The position numbers were made by a program, and so were the translations under genes. A stretch of DNA of 64,000 nucleotides from positions 124,001 through 188,000 of the forward strand of contig MPNC01000005.1 of assembly GCA_002238825.1 (NCBI GenBank), in the 5' to 3' direction. The notes below the pieces were generated by a model. The model was not told the DNA's origin, did not search any database, and saw only the letters and a program-made list of their open reading frames with translations. This document shows, piece by piece, positions 33,476 to 42,760 of the stretch. Each line of letters starts with the position of its first letter. Position 1 is the stretch's first letter. This stretch comes from SAR202 cluster bacterium bin87. GTDB taxonomy: Bacteria; Chloroflexota; Dehalococcoidia; Lucifugimonadales; UBA3495.

Positions 33476-34051
33476 TTGTTCCAGGAACTCAGCGGGGGGC
33501 CGCTTCCCAACGGGCGGTATCCTGATATCATCCTGGCCATCTTTCCGCACCTGAAGGAATTCGTGGTGGTGGACACCCGTGGCCCAGCGGCAGAGGTGAA
33601 GCTGCTGTCCACCGAGGACGTGTTCAACGACGAATATTATCGTACGGTCGAGAGCGAGTTCGCCAGCGCTTTGCGTGAGGGGGGAGACCGGCCGTTCCTC
33701 CACCTGATGCACCTGCCCGGTCAGGTGGACGATATCGTGCGTGGGGTGGCGATGCACTACATCCTGGAGCGGCTGGGCGTCGACTATCACGACGAAAACA
33801 ACATGCCGGAAGTGGTGGTCTTCGTCATTTCGGGGCCAACGCTGGCGATCCCTACCGACCAGGTGGTCGCGGGGTTTTCGGAAATGCTGTCGGGCAAGCT
33901 GGACAGCGCTGACGTCGACCGGTGGTCCCGGGAACTGAACCGGCTGATCGAGCAGGAAAGCCAGGCGTTTCCGGCCGCAGGCGATGCGCTGGGCGAGACG
34001 ATGACCGACGAATCCCTGGACCCGTACTACATCTGGCAAAACCGGAATTGA
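33476..34051 (+). CDS. Conserved-looking protein of unknown function
   Basis: About 191 residues, soluble and acidic. It begins at a TTG (33476) preceded by GGGAGC at 6 bases; an earlier TTG at 33428 lacks a site. Notable stretches are VDTRGPAAEVKLLSTEDVFNDEYYRTVESEF and VVVFVISGPTLAIPTDQVVAGF. I do not recognise a family. It lies between a HAD hydrolase and an LLM flavoprotein on the same strand with gaps of under 100 bases, so it is likely part of a small catabolic operon. Confidence 0.6.
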   Translation: MFQELSGGPLPNGRYPDIILAIFPHLKEFVVVDTRGPAAEVKLLSTEDVFNDEYYRTVESEFASALREGGDRPFLHLMHLPGQVDDIVRGVAMHYILERLGVDYHDENNMPEVVVFVISGPTLAIPTDQVVAGFSEMLSGKLDSADVDRWSRELNRLIEQESQAFPAAGDALGETMTDESLDPYYIWQNRN

Positions 34052-34060
34052 GGAAGAATC

Positions 34061-35080
34061 TTGACCACCCAACGCATCGCGCTGACCTTCAGCAGCCGTG
34101 ACAACAACGATGACGACGACCTGATCGCCGTGGCGCAGGCCGCGGACCGGCTGGGTTACGAATCGTTCTGGACCGGAGAGTCGTGGGGCCGGGACGCTTT
34201 CACCGTGCTGACGATGCTGGCGTGCCACACCGAACGCATCGGGCTGGGAACCGGCATCGTCACGGTGTACAGCAGGACACCCGGATTGGTGGCGCAGAGC
34301 ATCGCATCCCTCGACCGAATCAGCAACGGACGAGCTGTGCTGGGGCTGGGAAGCAGCGGGCGCATCGTAATCGAAGACTGGCACGGGGTAAAATTTGACC
34401 ATCCCGTGGGACGAACCGCCGAGTACATCGATATCATCCGGCTGGCGCTGTCGGGGGAACGGGTCAACTACGAGGGCCGGTTCTACAGCCTGAAGCGTTT
34501 TCGCATGGGCGTCCTACCGGTGCAGGAGCGGGTGCCAATCTACGTGGCGTCGTTGGGCAAGCGCAACCTGGAGTTGACCGGTCGCGAGGCGGACGGCTGG
34601 CTCCCCATCTGGACCCACCGCGAGAAACTTCCCGTGATCAAGGAACCTCTGGCGCAGGCGGCAGCATCGGCGGGACGCCAGGTTACCGACGTAACCACCG
34701 CGCCCCAAATCCTCAGCTGCGCCAGTCAGGATGAGGCCACGGTGTCGGACGCGGTGGCACAGGCGCGATCTCACATGGCCTTCTACATCGGCGGGATGGG
34801 TCAGTATTACTACGACCTGTTCTGCAGGTATGGATACCAGGACGAGTGCGACCGGCTGCGCGCCGCTTGGGCAGAGGGAAACCGGGCCGGGGCAGCAACC
34901 TGCATAACCGATGAAATGGTGGACAGCATCACGGCGATCGGTACTCCGGAAGACTGCCGGGACAAGATGTCCCGTTTCCGAAGCAATGGGGTGGATATGC
35001 CGATAGTGGCGTTCCCACATGGGTCCGACCGCGACACGATGCTGGGCACCCTGGAAGCGCTGTCGCCAGCAACGGCATAA
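34061..35080 (+). CDS. LLM class (luciferase-like) flavin-dependent oxidoreductase
   Basis: 339 residues of luciferase-like monooxygenase/F420-dependent reductase fold (PF00296). Blocks include AQAADRLGYESFWTGESWGRDAF near residue 27, GLGTGIVTVYSRTP, and LGLGSSG. The substrate may be a flavin- or F420-linked small molecule; this cannot be decided from sequence. The start is TTG with GAGGAAG 7 bases upstream. It lies 9 bases after the unknown gene and 9 bases before the metallophosphoesterase. Confidence 0.88.
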   Translation: MTTQRIALTFSSRDNNDDDDLIAVAQAADRLGYESFWTGESWGRDAFTVLTMLACHTERIGLGTGIVTVYSRTPGLVAQSIASLDRISNGRAVLGLGSSGRIVIEDWHGVKFDHPVGRTAEYIDIIRLALSGERVNYEGRFYSLKRFRMGVLPVQERVPIYVASLGKRNLELTGREADGWLPIWTHREKLPVIKEPLAQAAASAGRQVTDVTTAPQILSCASQDEATVSDAVAQARSHMAFYIGGMGQYYYDLFCRYGYQDECDRLRAAWAEGNRAGAATCITDEMVDSITAIGTPEDCRDKMSRFRSNGVDMPIVAFPHGSDRDTMLGTLEALSPATA

Positions 35081-35089
35081 GTCAATCCA

Positions 35090-35665
35090 GTGAAGATCGG
35101 GCTGATCTCCGACACCCATTCCGCGGGCAGTGGCCGGGACCTGCCGACGGCGGTCTTCGATGCGCTACAGGGATGCGAGCTGTTGCTACACTGCGGCGAC
35201 CTCGAGTGCATCGGCGTGCTGGATTACCTCGAAGAACTGGCGCCGGTATTGGCGGTGCGGGGGTACGAGGATCCCGTCGAGCCCGGTGAGCGGCTGGCGA
35301 ACGTTTCGCGCATTGTCGAGGCGGCGGGGGTACGGATCGGGATGGTGCACGACATTCAGTGGCCTACGCCGTCGATTGCGACCACGCCCGATGGAACGGG
35401 GCTGGTTTGGCCGGCAACCGGCCTGGGCGCGTTGCTGGAAAAGAAATTTGGCGGCGAGGTTGACGTGGTCGTCTTCGGAGACACGCATGAAGAAATGGTG
35501 GAATGGAAAGAAGGGGTATTGTTCGTGAACCCGGGCAGCCCCACGTATCCCGGTCGTCGCCACGCGCCGGGATCGCCGGGTACAGTCGCCATCGTCGATA
35601 TCGACGATATCGACGACGGCGAAATCAGGGCACGCATAGTCGATTTAGCGCCGGAAACCGCCTAA
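35090..35665 (+). CDS. YfcE/MJ0936-type metallophosphoesterase
   Basis: 191 residues. Metal-binding blocks are ISDTHS (about 6-11), LHCGDLE, GMVHD, and FGDTHEEMV. The GNxD position of the family reads GYED here, so the Asn ligand is replaced by Tyr. It probably hydrolyses phosphodiesters. The start is GTG. It follows the LLM gene closely and ends just before the promoter of the pyrophosphatase. Confidence 0.85.
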   Translation: MKIGLISDTHSAGSGRDLPTAVFDALQGCELLLHCGDLECIGVLDYLEELAPVLAVRGYEDPVEPGERLANVSRIVEAAGVRIGMVHDIQWPTPSIATTPDGTGLVWPATGLGALLEKKFGGEVDVVVFGDTHEEMVEWKEGVLFVNPGSPTYPGRRHAPGSPGTVAIVDIDDIDDGEIRARIVDLAPETA

Positions 35666-35674
35666 CCCTTTTGA

Positions 35675-35703
35675 TTGACACCCAACAGGGCCTGTGCTAA
35701 TTT
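35675..35703 (+). promoter_or_regulatory. Sigma-70-type promoter of hppA
   Basis: A perfect -35 TTGACA (35675-35680), 17-base spacer and -10 TAATTT (35698-35703) on the plus strand, starting transcription about 40 bases before the hppA start codon. Confidence 0.75.
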
Positions 35704-35748
35704 CGCAACGTTTGTCGGGATTCATAGCCGAAAAACGGAGAGGAGAGA

Positions 35749-37818
35749 ATGGTATCAATCATCGTAGCCTTGGCGGCTGGGGTAATCGCCCTGGCTTTTG
35801 CGGCCTTCACGGCCTTCCGAGTTATCGACTCGGACCAGGGGAATGAGCGCATGCGGGAGATCGGCGACGCGATCCGCACCGGCGCCTCCGCCTTCTTACG
35901 GCGCGAGTACATGTCGCTGCTGCCATTCGTTGTGGTGGTAGCCGTGATCCTGGCCATACTGGACTACACGGTCTTCACGCACAACCTGGGCGTTCCGGCC
36001 ACGGCGATTTCATACCTGGTGGGAACGATTTGTTCCGGACTGGCCGGTTTCGTCGGTATGAACGTGGCGGTACGCGCCAACGTCCGAACTGCTGCCGCGG
36101 CCATGCGGGGGTTGAACCCGGCCCTGCGGGTGGCGTTCTCCAGCGGCACCGTGATGGGCGTGACCGTAGTGGGCATTGGCCTGCTGGGCGTCACCATCCT
36201 GTACCTGATTTTCCAGGACATCGGGGCCGTGGCCGGCTTCGGGTTCGGCGCCAGCTCCATCGCGCTGTTCGCCCGCGTGGGCGGCGGCATCTTCACCAAG
36301 GCGGCCGACGTTGGTTCCGACCTGGTGGGCAAGGTGGAAGCCGGCATCCCTGAGGATGACCCGCGCAACCCGGGCGTGATCGCCGACAACGTCGGTGACA
36401 ACGTGGGTGACGTGGCCGGCATGGGCGCCGACCTGTTTGAATCCTACGTGGGCAGCATCATCTCTGCGATCGCTCTGGCTGCTGCCAGCACCACCGCGTT
36501 TGCGGTGTTCGGCAACGACGCGGTGTTCCCGATGCTGCTGGCCGGCGCGGGCATCGTGGCCGCAATCCTGGGCACTTTCGTGGTGCGCAGCGGGGAGCAG
36601 GCCGACTTCGAGCGGCTGCTCTGGGCCCTGCGCTACGGCATCTTCGCCGCGGGCGGGCTGCTGATAATCTTCGCCGCGATATTGACCATCACCCTGACCG
36701 GGAACTGGTGGTGGTTCGGCTGCGTGGTAGCCGGCCTGGTAGCAGGGACCATCATCGGACTGGCGACGGAGTACTACACGTCCTACAGCTACAAGCCGAC
36801 GCAGCGCGTGTCGGAATCCTCGCAGACCGGCGCGGCCACCGTAATCATCAGTGGTATCGCCTCCGGCATGCTGAGCACGCTGATCCCGGTGATCTGCGTA
36901 TCGGTAGCAATCCTGCTGGCGTACTGGTTTGCCGGCTTCTACGGCATCGCGCTGGCCGGCGTGGGGCTCCTGTCCACGTTGGGGATCACCCTGGCAACCG
37001 ACGCCTACGGACCGGTCGCGGACAACGCTGGCGGCATCGCCGAGCAGGCCAACCTGGACCCGCAGGTGCGGGAGCGCACGGACGCTCTGGACGCCCTGGG
37101 CAACACCACGGCGGCCACGGGAAAGGGATTCGCCATCGGATCGGCGGCATTGACCTCGTTGGCGCTGCTGGCAGCCTATTCGGTGAGCGCCGGGTTAATC
37201 ACCCTGGGGCCTGATGGAAGGCTGGCCGCCGGCGGGACCGGCATCAATATTCTGCAACCGCAGATCCTGGTGGGTCTGGTCATCGGCGCGATGCTGCCGT
37301 TCATCTTCTCGGCTCTGACCATGCAGGCGGTTGGCCGGGCGGCGCAGGGCATCGTGGACGAAGTGCGCCGTCAGTTCCGCGAAATACCGGGTCTGATGGA
37401 AGGCACCGCCACTCCCGATTCGGCACGGTGCGTCGATATCAGCACGCGCGGGGCGCTGCGGGAGATGATCCTGCCCGGCGTGATGGCGGTGCTGGCCCCG
37501 ATTGCTGCCGGTTTCATATTGGGCGAGGCCGCCCTGGGCGGGATGCTGATCGGGTCCGTGTCGGCCGGTTTCATGCTGGCGATCATGATGGCATCGGCCG
37601 GCGGGTCCTGGGACAACGCGAAGAAGTATGTCGAGCTGGGCAACTTTGGCGGCAAGGGCTCAGACGCTCATAAAGCCGCGGTGGAAGGCGACGTGGTGGG
37701 TGACCCGTTCAAGGACACCTCCGGACCGAGCCTGAACATCCTGCTCAAGCTGATGGCGATCGTGTCGCTGGTGTTTGCTCCGGCATTCGTCGCGGCGCCG
37801 GCGTTGATCAACCTGTAA
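35749..37818 (+). CDS. hppA: Membrane-bound pyrophosphatase (K+-dependent type)
   Basis: 689 residues with about 16 membrane helices. It pumps H+ or Na+ using pyrophosphate. The catalytic segment is DVGSDLVGKVEAGIPEDDPRNPGVIADNVGDNVGDVAGMGADLFES (about 185-225). The K+-dependence motif reads GNTTAATGKG; Ala at this site marks the K+-dependent group, while Lys would mark the independent one. Whether it moves H+ or Na+ cannot be read safely. A GAGGAG site lies 3 bases before the ATG. It has its own promoter and terminator. Confidence 0.95.
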   Translation: MVSIIVALAAGVIALAFAAFTAFRVIDSDQGNERMREIGDAIRTGASAFLRREYMSLLPFVVVVAVILAILDYTVFTHNLGVPATAISYLVGTICSGLAGFVGMNVAVRANVRTAAAAMRGLNPALRVAFSSGTVMGVTVVGIGLLGVTILYLIFQDIGAVAGFGFGASSIALFARVGGGIFTKAADVGSDLVGKVEAGIPEDDPRNPGVIADNVGDNVGDVAGMGADLFESYVGSIISAIALAAASTTAFAVFGNDAVFPMLLAGAGIVAAILGTFVVRSGEQADFERLLWALRYGIFAAGGLLIIFAAILTITLTGNWWWFGCVVAGLVAGTIIGLATEYYTSYSYKPTQRVSESSQTGAATVIISGIASGMLSTLIPVICVSVAILLAYWFAGFYGIALAGVGLLSTLGITLATDAYGPVADNAGGIAEQANLDPQVRERTDALDALGNTTAATGKGFAIGSAALTSLALLAAYSVSAGLITLGPDGRLAAGGTGINILQPQILVGLVIGAMLPFIFSALTMQAVGRAAQGIVDEVRRQFREIPGLMEGTATPDSARCVDISTRGALREMILPGVMAVLAPIAAGFILGEAALGGMLIGSVSAGFMLAIMMASAGGSWDNAKKYVELGNFGGKGSDAHKAAVEGDVVGDPFKDTSGPSLNILLKLMAIVSLVFAPAFVAAPALINL

Positions 37819-37842
37819 TCGCAGCGCACCTTCAGGATATTC

Positions 37843-37866
37843 GGGGGCGGCCGACTGGTCGCCCCC
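37843..37866 (+). terminator. Terminator after hppA
   Basis: GGGGGCG (37843-37849) pairs with CGCCCCC (37860-37866), followed by ATGTTTT. It lies 25 bases after the hppA stop. Confidence 0.7.
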
Positions 37867-37967
37867 ATGTTTTGACAGACGACGGTGGCGGTCGACGCCA
37901 GCGGATGGCAGAATAGCGCATCGCTCTTTGGCGCCGATTAATCACGCAACGAACGGAGACTACGGCA

Positions 37968-38747
37968 ATGACCAGCAGCAACGGCAACCTGTTTGACCTC
38001 ACCGGGCGCGTGGCCCTGATCACCGGCGGGAACGGCGGCCTGGGCTTGGGCATGGCGTTGGGGCTGGCCAACGCAGGGGCGGACATCGCCATCGCCGCGC
38101 GCAACGCGGAGAAGAATGCTGCGGCCGTCGCGGCCATTGAAGCGTCCGGCCGTCGCGCGTTTGCGATCCCCACGGACGTCACCAGCGAATCGGACATCGA
38201 TGACATGGCTTCCCGGGCGATAACGCATTTCGGTCACGTTGACATCCTGGTCAACAATGCCGGAGCCACCGTGCGCAAGGCCCCGGAGGACATCACCGCC
38301 GCCGAGTGGGACAACGTGCTGGACGTGAACCTGCGGGCGGCGTTCCTGTCGTGCAAGGCGATATACCCGCATTTCAAGGCGCACGGCGGGGGCAAGATCA
38401 TCAGCATCGGCAGCATGTACAGCATCTTCGGCGGCGGGGGCAGCGGGGTGCCCTACTCGTCAAGCAAGGGCGGCATAGTGCAACTGGCGAAGAGCTTCGC
38501 CGTGGCTTGGGCCGGCGACAACATCCAATCCAACGCGATTCTGCCGGGCTGGTTTATGACCGAACTGACGCAGGCCATACCGGAAACCCAGCCGGAACGG
38601 TACGACCTGATCAACAAGCGCATACCCATGGGACGCTGGGGCGACGCCAGCGAGTTGCAGGGGGCAGCGGTTTTCCTGTCCAGCCGGGCGTCCGACTACG
38701 TGACAGGGGCGGTGATCACGGTGGACGGAGGGTTCTCGGTGGCGTAA
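37968..38747 (+). CDS. SDR family oxidoreductase (KduD-like)
   Basis: 259 residues with all classical SDR motifs: TGGNGGLG near residue 19, VNNAG, catalytic Ser in SIGSMYS, YSSSK, and the C-terminal YVTGAVITVDGGFSVA. It resembles 2-deoxy-gluconate dehydrogenases, but the substrate is not certain. The ATG is preceded by GGAG at 10 bases. It follows the hppA terminator. Confidence 0.85.
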   Translation: MTSSNGNLFDLTGRVALITGGNGGLGLGMALGLANAGADIAIAARNAEKNAAAVAAIEASGRRAFAIPTDVTSESDIDDMASRAITHFGHVDILVNNAGATVRKAPEDITAAEWDNVLDVNLRAAFLSCKAIYPHFKAHGGGKIISIGSMYSIFGGGGSGVPYSSSKGGIVQLAKSFAVAWAGDNIQSNAILPGWFMTELTQAIPETQPERYDLINKRIPMGRWGDASELQGAAVFLSSRASDYVTGAVITVDGGFSVA

Positions 38748-38780
38748 TCGGTCAGGGCAACAATACAACGGGAGTGAGCC

Positions 38781-39011
38781 ATGAAAGCGCTAACCGTAAC
38801 CGATAGCCTGTATTTTGCGCTTGAAGAGGCGGCTAATCGCAGCGGTAGACCGGTGTCGGATTTACTGTCCGACGCTATCGAGGCCTGGTTGATCAACGAC
38901 GCGATGGACGATGCCGAGCGGCGAGAGATCGGTGCAGCCCGTGCTGAAGCGGCCGAACAGGGCGGGATCGCATTCGAGGCGTTGTTCGCTGCGGACCGGG
39001 GCACTCAATAG
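38781..39011 (+). CDS. Small antitoxin-like protein (no toxin neighbour)
   Basis: 76 residues: a short beta-strand-like start (KALTVTDSLYFALEEAANRSGRPVSDLLSDAIEAWLI) resembling the ribbon-helix-helix fold of antitoxins, then a charged acidic helix. No toxin gene lies next to it. The function is unknown; it may be an orphan antitoxin or a small DNA-binding protein. It follows the SDR by 33 bases and has GGGAGTG upstream. Confidence 0.55.
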   Translation: MKALTVTDSLYFALEEAANRSGRPVSDLLSDAIEAWLINDAMDDAERREIGAARAEAAEQGGIAFEALFAADRGTQ

Positions 39012-39066
39012 CGTAAGCCATGGCAGACGTTCAGTTAATTGACTCGGTTACAATTGGGTGCCGCAG

Positions 39067-39075
39067 TGCTATATT
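39067..39075 (+). promoter_or_regulatory. Possible extended -10 promoter of the 39112 gene
   Basis: TG-C-TATATT on the plus strand, about 40 bases before the start codon. No good -35 is seen. Confidence 0.4.
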
Positions 39076-39111
39076 CCGCTCATCATCCACTCATGAGCGA
39101 GGCGAGCCGTC

Positions 39112-39870
39112 ATGGAACTGCACGAGCTTCTACTTCAAATCACTCGTTGCCCTGAGTTGATATTGGCTGGAATGGATGGAGGCCATCCTTGCGCTAAGGT
39201 AGCAGCAGCACAGCCGGCGCACACCTACCAAGTGGTCGAGCCATGGTTGGGGCATATCGACAAAGCGCCAATATTGTTCATCTCGCGCAGCCCGCGCGTG
39301 GGAGAGAACAGTTACAGTCCACGGCTTGATTGGAGCGAACATGACACCGTCAGTTTCTTCCAACGTCACTTTGACAAAGATGCGGATTGGTCGCGGGTAA
39401 GCTCGAATGGCGTGGTAAAGGGGTATGTGTTTGACAACGCCGGCAACAAAGTCCCGACGGGCGGCGTGCCATTTTTTGGCAGCCTTAGGCAACGCGCTAA
39501 GGAACTCCTGGGACGCAACGCATTCGCGGGACGTGATTTTGCATTGACTTGCGCGGTACATTGCAGGACTCCGAAGGGTGAAGGCGTACCGGAAGCTTTG
39601 ACCAAATGTGCCGAGACATGGATGAATCTCGTTCTCGAACACGCGGCTGCGTCGATTGTGGTCCTGATGGGACCCGAAGCTCAAGACGCTGCCACCAAGC
39701 TATGGAAACTTGATGCTTCACGAAAGGTACAGTTCGATGTCCCTGTCTCAGGTCGAAATAGAGCCATCGCCCGCTTACCTTTGCCCGGAGCCGGAGTACC
39801 CGGCAAATTCGAGAACTGTGTCGATCCTGATGACTTGCGACGGCTCCGCGCTCGGTTGTCTGCGGTTTGA
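39112..39870 (+). CDS. Uncharacterised protein, possibly uracil-DNA-glycosylase fold
   Basis: 252 residues. The start (ITRCPELILAGMDGG), then ILFISRSPRVGENSYSPRLD, FFGSLRQRAKELLG, DFALTCAVHCRTPKGEGVPEAL, and IVVLMGPEAQDA, follow the order of strands in the UDG superfamily, where the first block is normally FVGxNPG. The catalytic residues of known UDGs are not evident, so this is an impression only. The DNA is more AT-rich than its surroundings. It has GAGGCGAG before the ATG and converges on the formamidase gene. Confidence 0.5.
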   Translation: MELHELLLQITRCPELILAGMDGGHPCAKVAAAQPAHTYQVVEPWLGHIDKAPILFISRSPRVGENSYSPRLDWSEHDTVSFFQRHFDKDADWSRVSSNGVVKGYVFDNAGNKVPTGGVPFFGSLRQRAKELLGRNAFAGRDFALTCAVHCRTPKGEGVPEALTKCAETWMNLVLEHAAASIVVLMGPEAQDAATKLWKLDASRKVQFDVPVSGRNRAIARLPLPGAGVPGKFENCVDPDDLRRLRARLSAV

Positions 39871-39878
39871 AATACAAC

Positions 39879-40751
39879 CTACAATTGCTCCAGCGCCTGA
39901 CGGGAGAGCATCATCTTGACCGGGCTGATGGGGCGGAAGGTGCGTGAGACGCGAACGTCGCCGGCGAGGCTGCACAGCGTGTAGGCATCGTAGGGCGCCA
40001 TTTCCTTTTCGGTGATCAGGAAGTCCACCATCTCGCGCACCGCCTGCTTCATGGCGGGACCGAGATCATCGCCGTGGGACAGGACGACGTAGTGCTCAGG
40101 TGTGATGGCGCGAGGTCCGGTGAGGGTCATGCCCTTTTCGACCGTGACGCGAACGTGGGTGTCAGCGGAGCACTCGGCGCCGGTGCCGGCCACCGCGCCA
40201 TCGCCGACCACGGCGTGGCAGTCGCCCATGGCGAGGAGCGCGCCGGGGACGAACACCGGCAGGAAGAGGACGCTCCCCTCTACCAACTCTTTCATGTCGA
40301 TGTCGCCGCCGTAGGGCCCGCTGTCGCTGGCCGTTTCCTGCGGGTAGGTCGGCGTGGTGGCGACGAGCCCCATGGAGGGATTCAAGGGCAGGCGCATGCC
40401 GCTGGGCAACACCAGATTGTCACCGTCAATGCTCATAACGGTTGGGTATCCCTCGGTGAACTCGGCTTCCAGGAAACCGCGGCCGGGCATGACCATGTGG
40501 GCCGGGTTTTCCTTGGGCTTGATGCTGACGAACTCAACGCGCAGGGCGTCGCCGGGTTCGGCTCCATTGACGTAGATCGGCCCGGTGGCCGGGCCTTTCA
40601 GGGACTTCTCCTGGAGGACGCCGGGCTCACGGATGCCCTCGAAGGCGTCCCAGGTTTCCACCATCAGGTCATCGCCGGAGTCGATGGTGACGGCCGGCTC
40701 GTTCTCCGGGTGGAGGACGTAGATGCGATGGTCGCGGGAGATGGATTTCAT
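39879..40751 (-). CDS. Acetamidase/formamidase family protein
   Basis: 290 residues of the FmdA/AmdA family (PF03069). Blocks include VETWDAFEGI, YVNGAEPGDALRVEFVSI, MGDCHAVVGDGAVAGTGAECSAD and the C-terminal MLSRQALEQL-type end. It hydrolyses a short amide such as formamide to ammonia and the acid. The ATG at 40751 has AGGAG 8 bases upstream. It is the last gene of the long minus-strand run, 15 bases after the metallophosphoesterase. Confidence 0.88.
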   Translation of the reverse strand: MKSISRDHRIYVLHPENEPAVTIDSGDDLMVETWDAFEGIREPGVLQEKSLKGPATGPIYVNGAEPGDALRVEFVSIKPKENPAHMVMPGRGFLEAEFTEGYPTVMSIDGDNLVLPSGMRLPLNPSMGLVATTPTYPQETASDSGPYGGDIDMKELVEGSVLFLPVFVPGALLAMGDCHAVVGDGAVAGTGAECSADTHVRVTVEKGMTLTGPRAITPEHYVVLSHGDDLGPAMKQAVREMVDFLITEKEMAPYDAYTLCSLAGDVRVSRTFRPISPVKMMLSRQALEQL

Positions 40752-40766
40752 GGCGGGGACTCCTGG

Positions 40767-41540
40767 TCAGTTATCAGCAGCAATTGGCAGGTTTGCGGAG
40801 AATGCGTGGGACATCTGCATTTCGACTTGCGAAACCACGACTACCGGTGACGCATGCGGGAACAGATCGACGACGTTCACCGCGACCCGTCCGCGCTCCG
40901 TCGCCGCGCCCATGGGAGAACCGGAATAGAACGCCGTTACACCGCTTTGGGACACTTCCTCGAAACGTTCCCAATGCCCGAGGGCGATGTAGTCGCAGGA
41001 GGCATCGGCGATTTCATGGGGGCGTATGGGCGATGAGCGTTCCTCGGTATCGTCCGGGTAGTGAAAGTGGCCGTGGGCCATGGCAACGCGCCAGCGGCGG
41101 TTCCGGTGACTCGGCATGCCGGCCAGAGGTCTAAAAGCCGGCGTGTGGCCGTCCATGGCCCGGCCCCACACCTCCAGCGAAAGCTCTGGGAAGGTCAGCG
41201 TCTGCCCGCGGGTGCCGCGTATGATGTGCAGGTTCTCCGGAGCATTGCCGAACGGAGACCGATGATAAAGCGACGCGGAGTCGTAGAGATCATGGTTGCC
41301 GGGCAGTATCACCGTCGGGACGGCGGCGCGACGGATCTCACTTACGAAAAACTCCAGAACGGCATCGGAAATACGGGCGTTGTCGAAGACGTCGCCGGCA
41401 ATCAGCAGCGCGTCGCCCCGCTGATCGTGCACTCCGTCCACCACAGCGGACAGAGCGCGCTGTGCGGATTCGGGGTCCCAGTCGTCTCCCAGGTGCGTAT
41501 CCGAGGTATGGATGATGCGGATCTGCCGTCGAGTAGTCAT
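40767..41540 (-). CDS. SbcD/Mre11-type metallophosphoesterase
   Basis: About 257 residues. The metal-binding blocks are HTSDTHLGDDWD (near the start), LIAGDVFDNA, LPGNHDLY, MAHGHFHYP and ALGHWERFE, as in DNA-repair exonucleases of the SbcD/Mre11 class. It is shorter than SbcD and no sbcC partner is near. An alternative GTG start at 41567 overlaps the hflX stop (GTGA). Confidence 0.8.
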   Translation of the reverse strand: MTTRRQIRIIHTSDTHLGDDWDPESAQRALSAVVDGVHDQRGDALLIAGDVFDNARISDAVLEFFVSEIRRAAVPTVILPGNHDLYDSASLYHRSPFGNAPENLHIIRGTRGQTLTFPELSLEVWGRAMDGHTPAFRPLAGMPSHRNRRWRVAMAHGHFHYPDDTEERSSPIRPHEIADASCDYIALGHWERFEEVSQSGVTAFYSGSPMGAATERGRVAVNVVDLFPHASPVVVVSQVEMQMSHAFSANLPIAADN

Positions 41541-41563
41541 CAAGAAAGGTCGCCCGGAATAGG

Positions 41564-42751
41564 TCACGCGGTGGCGGGAGCAGGGACTGATGCGGCGGCT
41601 CCTACTTGGTCCAGGATGGATTCCAGCAGCGCCGGCAAATTCCAGCCGCGAGCGGCGGACACGAAGACTCGGCCATTCACCGCGGGCGAATCGGCTCCGG
41701 AGATGGCGGACAGGTCGATGCGGTCGAGCACTTCCACGTCGGCAGGGTCGTCCGTGAGCAGGTCCAGCTTGTTGATAACCAACAGGCGCGGTTTGCCGCC
41801 GAGGTCCAGGTCGGCGAGGGTCTGTTCCACCACCTCCGCCTGCTCTGGAGCCTTGGGGTGGGTTATGTCAATGACGTGCAGAAGCAGGTCGGCCTCGCTG
41901 AGCTCTTCCAGGGTGGCGCGGAAGGCGGCAACGACGGTGGGCGAAAGTTTTTGAATGAATCCCACAGTGTCACTGAGCAGCAACTCGTTGCCGTCGGGCA
42001 GGCGCAGACGCCGGGTCACCGGATCCAGGGTGTTGAACAGCTGGTCCTCGGCGGGCACGCCGGCGTCGCAGAGGGCGTTGAACAGCGTGCTCTTACCCGC
42101 GTTGGTGTATCCCACGAGAGTCGCCATGGGCGTCGACGAGCGCCGCCTTCGCTCGAGGTACTGGCTGCGACGTTTGCGCACGTTGTCCAACTCGGACTCG
42201 ATTTTCTGGATACGACGGCGGATCAGGCGGCGGTCGGTCTCGAGCTGGGTCTCACCCGGGCCCCGCGTGCCGATACCTCCGCCGAGGCGTTCCAGGTGGG
42301 ACCACTGACCGACCAATCGGGGCAGCAGGTACTGGTGCTGGGCCAGTTCCACCTGGATCTGGCCCTCGCGCGTGCGAGCGTGGCGTCCGAATACATCGAG
42401 GATCAGCGCCGTACGATCGATCACCTTGATCTGCAGAGCCGCTTCGAGGTTGCGCTGCTGAGTGGGGGTCAGTTCGTCGTCGCAGATCACAACGTCGGGC
42501 CGTTCGTCCTCCAACAATTCCCGCAACTCCTGGAGCTTGCCCTTGCCGAGGTAGGTTGGGGTGATGCGTTCGGCCCGCTGGGACACGGTCGCGACCACCT
42601 CGGCTCCGGCGGACCGGGTAAGGTAATCCAGCTCCACGAGGGTATCGTCCAGCCCCCATAGGCTCTCGCCGCGCTTCTTGGCCTCCACGGCAACCAATAC
42701 TGCCCGTTCGGTATGCGGGCCGGTTGGTTTGGGTCGACGAGACTTGGGCAT
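41564..42751 (-). CDS. hflX: GTPase HflX
   Basis: 395 residues. The N-terminal HflX domain carries DDELTPTQQRNLEAAL and GGIGTRGPGETQLETD, and the G domain has GYTNAGKSTLFN (G1) and DTVGFIQKL (G3). HflX binds 50S or 100S ribosomes and helps to rescue stalled or stressed ones. It follows the Uma2 protein by 9 bases. Confidence 0.95.
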   Translation of the reverse strand: MPKSRRPKPTGPHTERAVLVAVEAKKRGESLWGLDDTLVELDYLTRSAGAEVVATVSQRAERITPTYLGKGKLQELRELLEDERPDVVICDDELTPTQQRNLEAALQIKVIDRTALILDVFGRHARTREGQIQVELAQHQYLLPRLVGQWSHLERLGGGIGTRGPGETQLETDRRLIRRRIQKIESELDNVRKRRSQYLERRRRSSTPMATLVGYTNAGKSTLFNALCDAGVPAEDQLFNTLDPVTRRLRLPDGNELLLSDTVGFIQKLSPTVVAAFRATLEELSEADLLLHVIDITHPKAPEQAEVVEQTLADLDLGGKPRLLVINKLDLLTDDPADVEVLDRIDLSAISGADSPAVNGRVFVSAARGWNLPALLESILDQVGAAASVPAPATA

Positions 42752-42760
42752 AGTCGGCGT

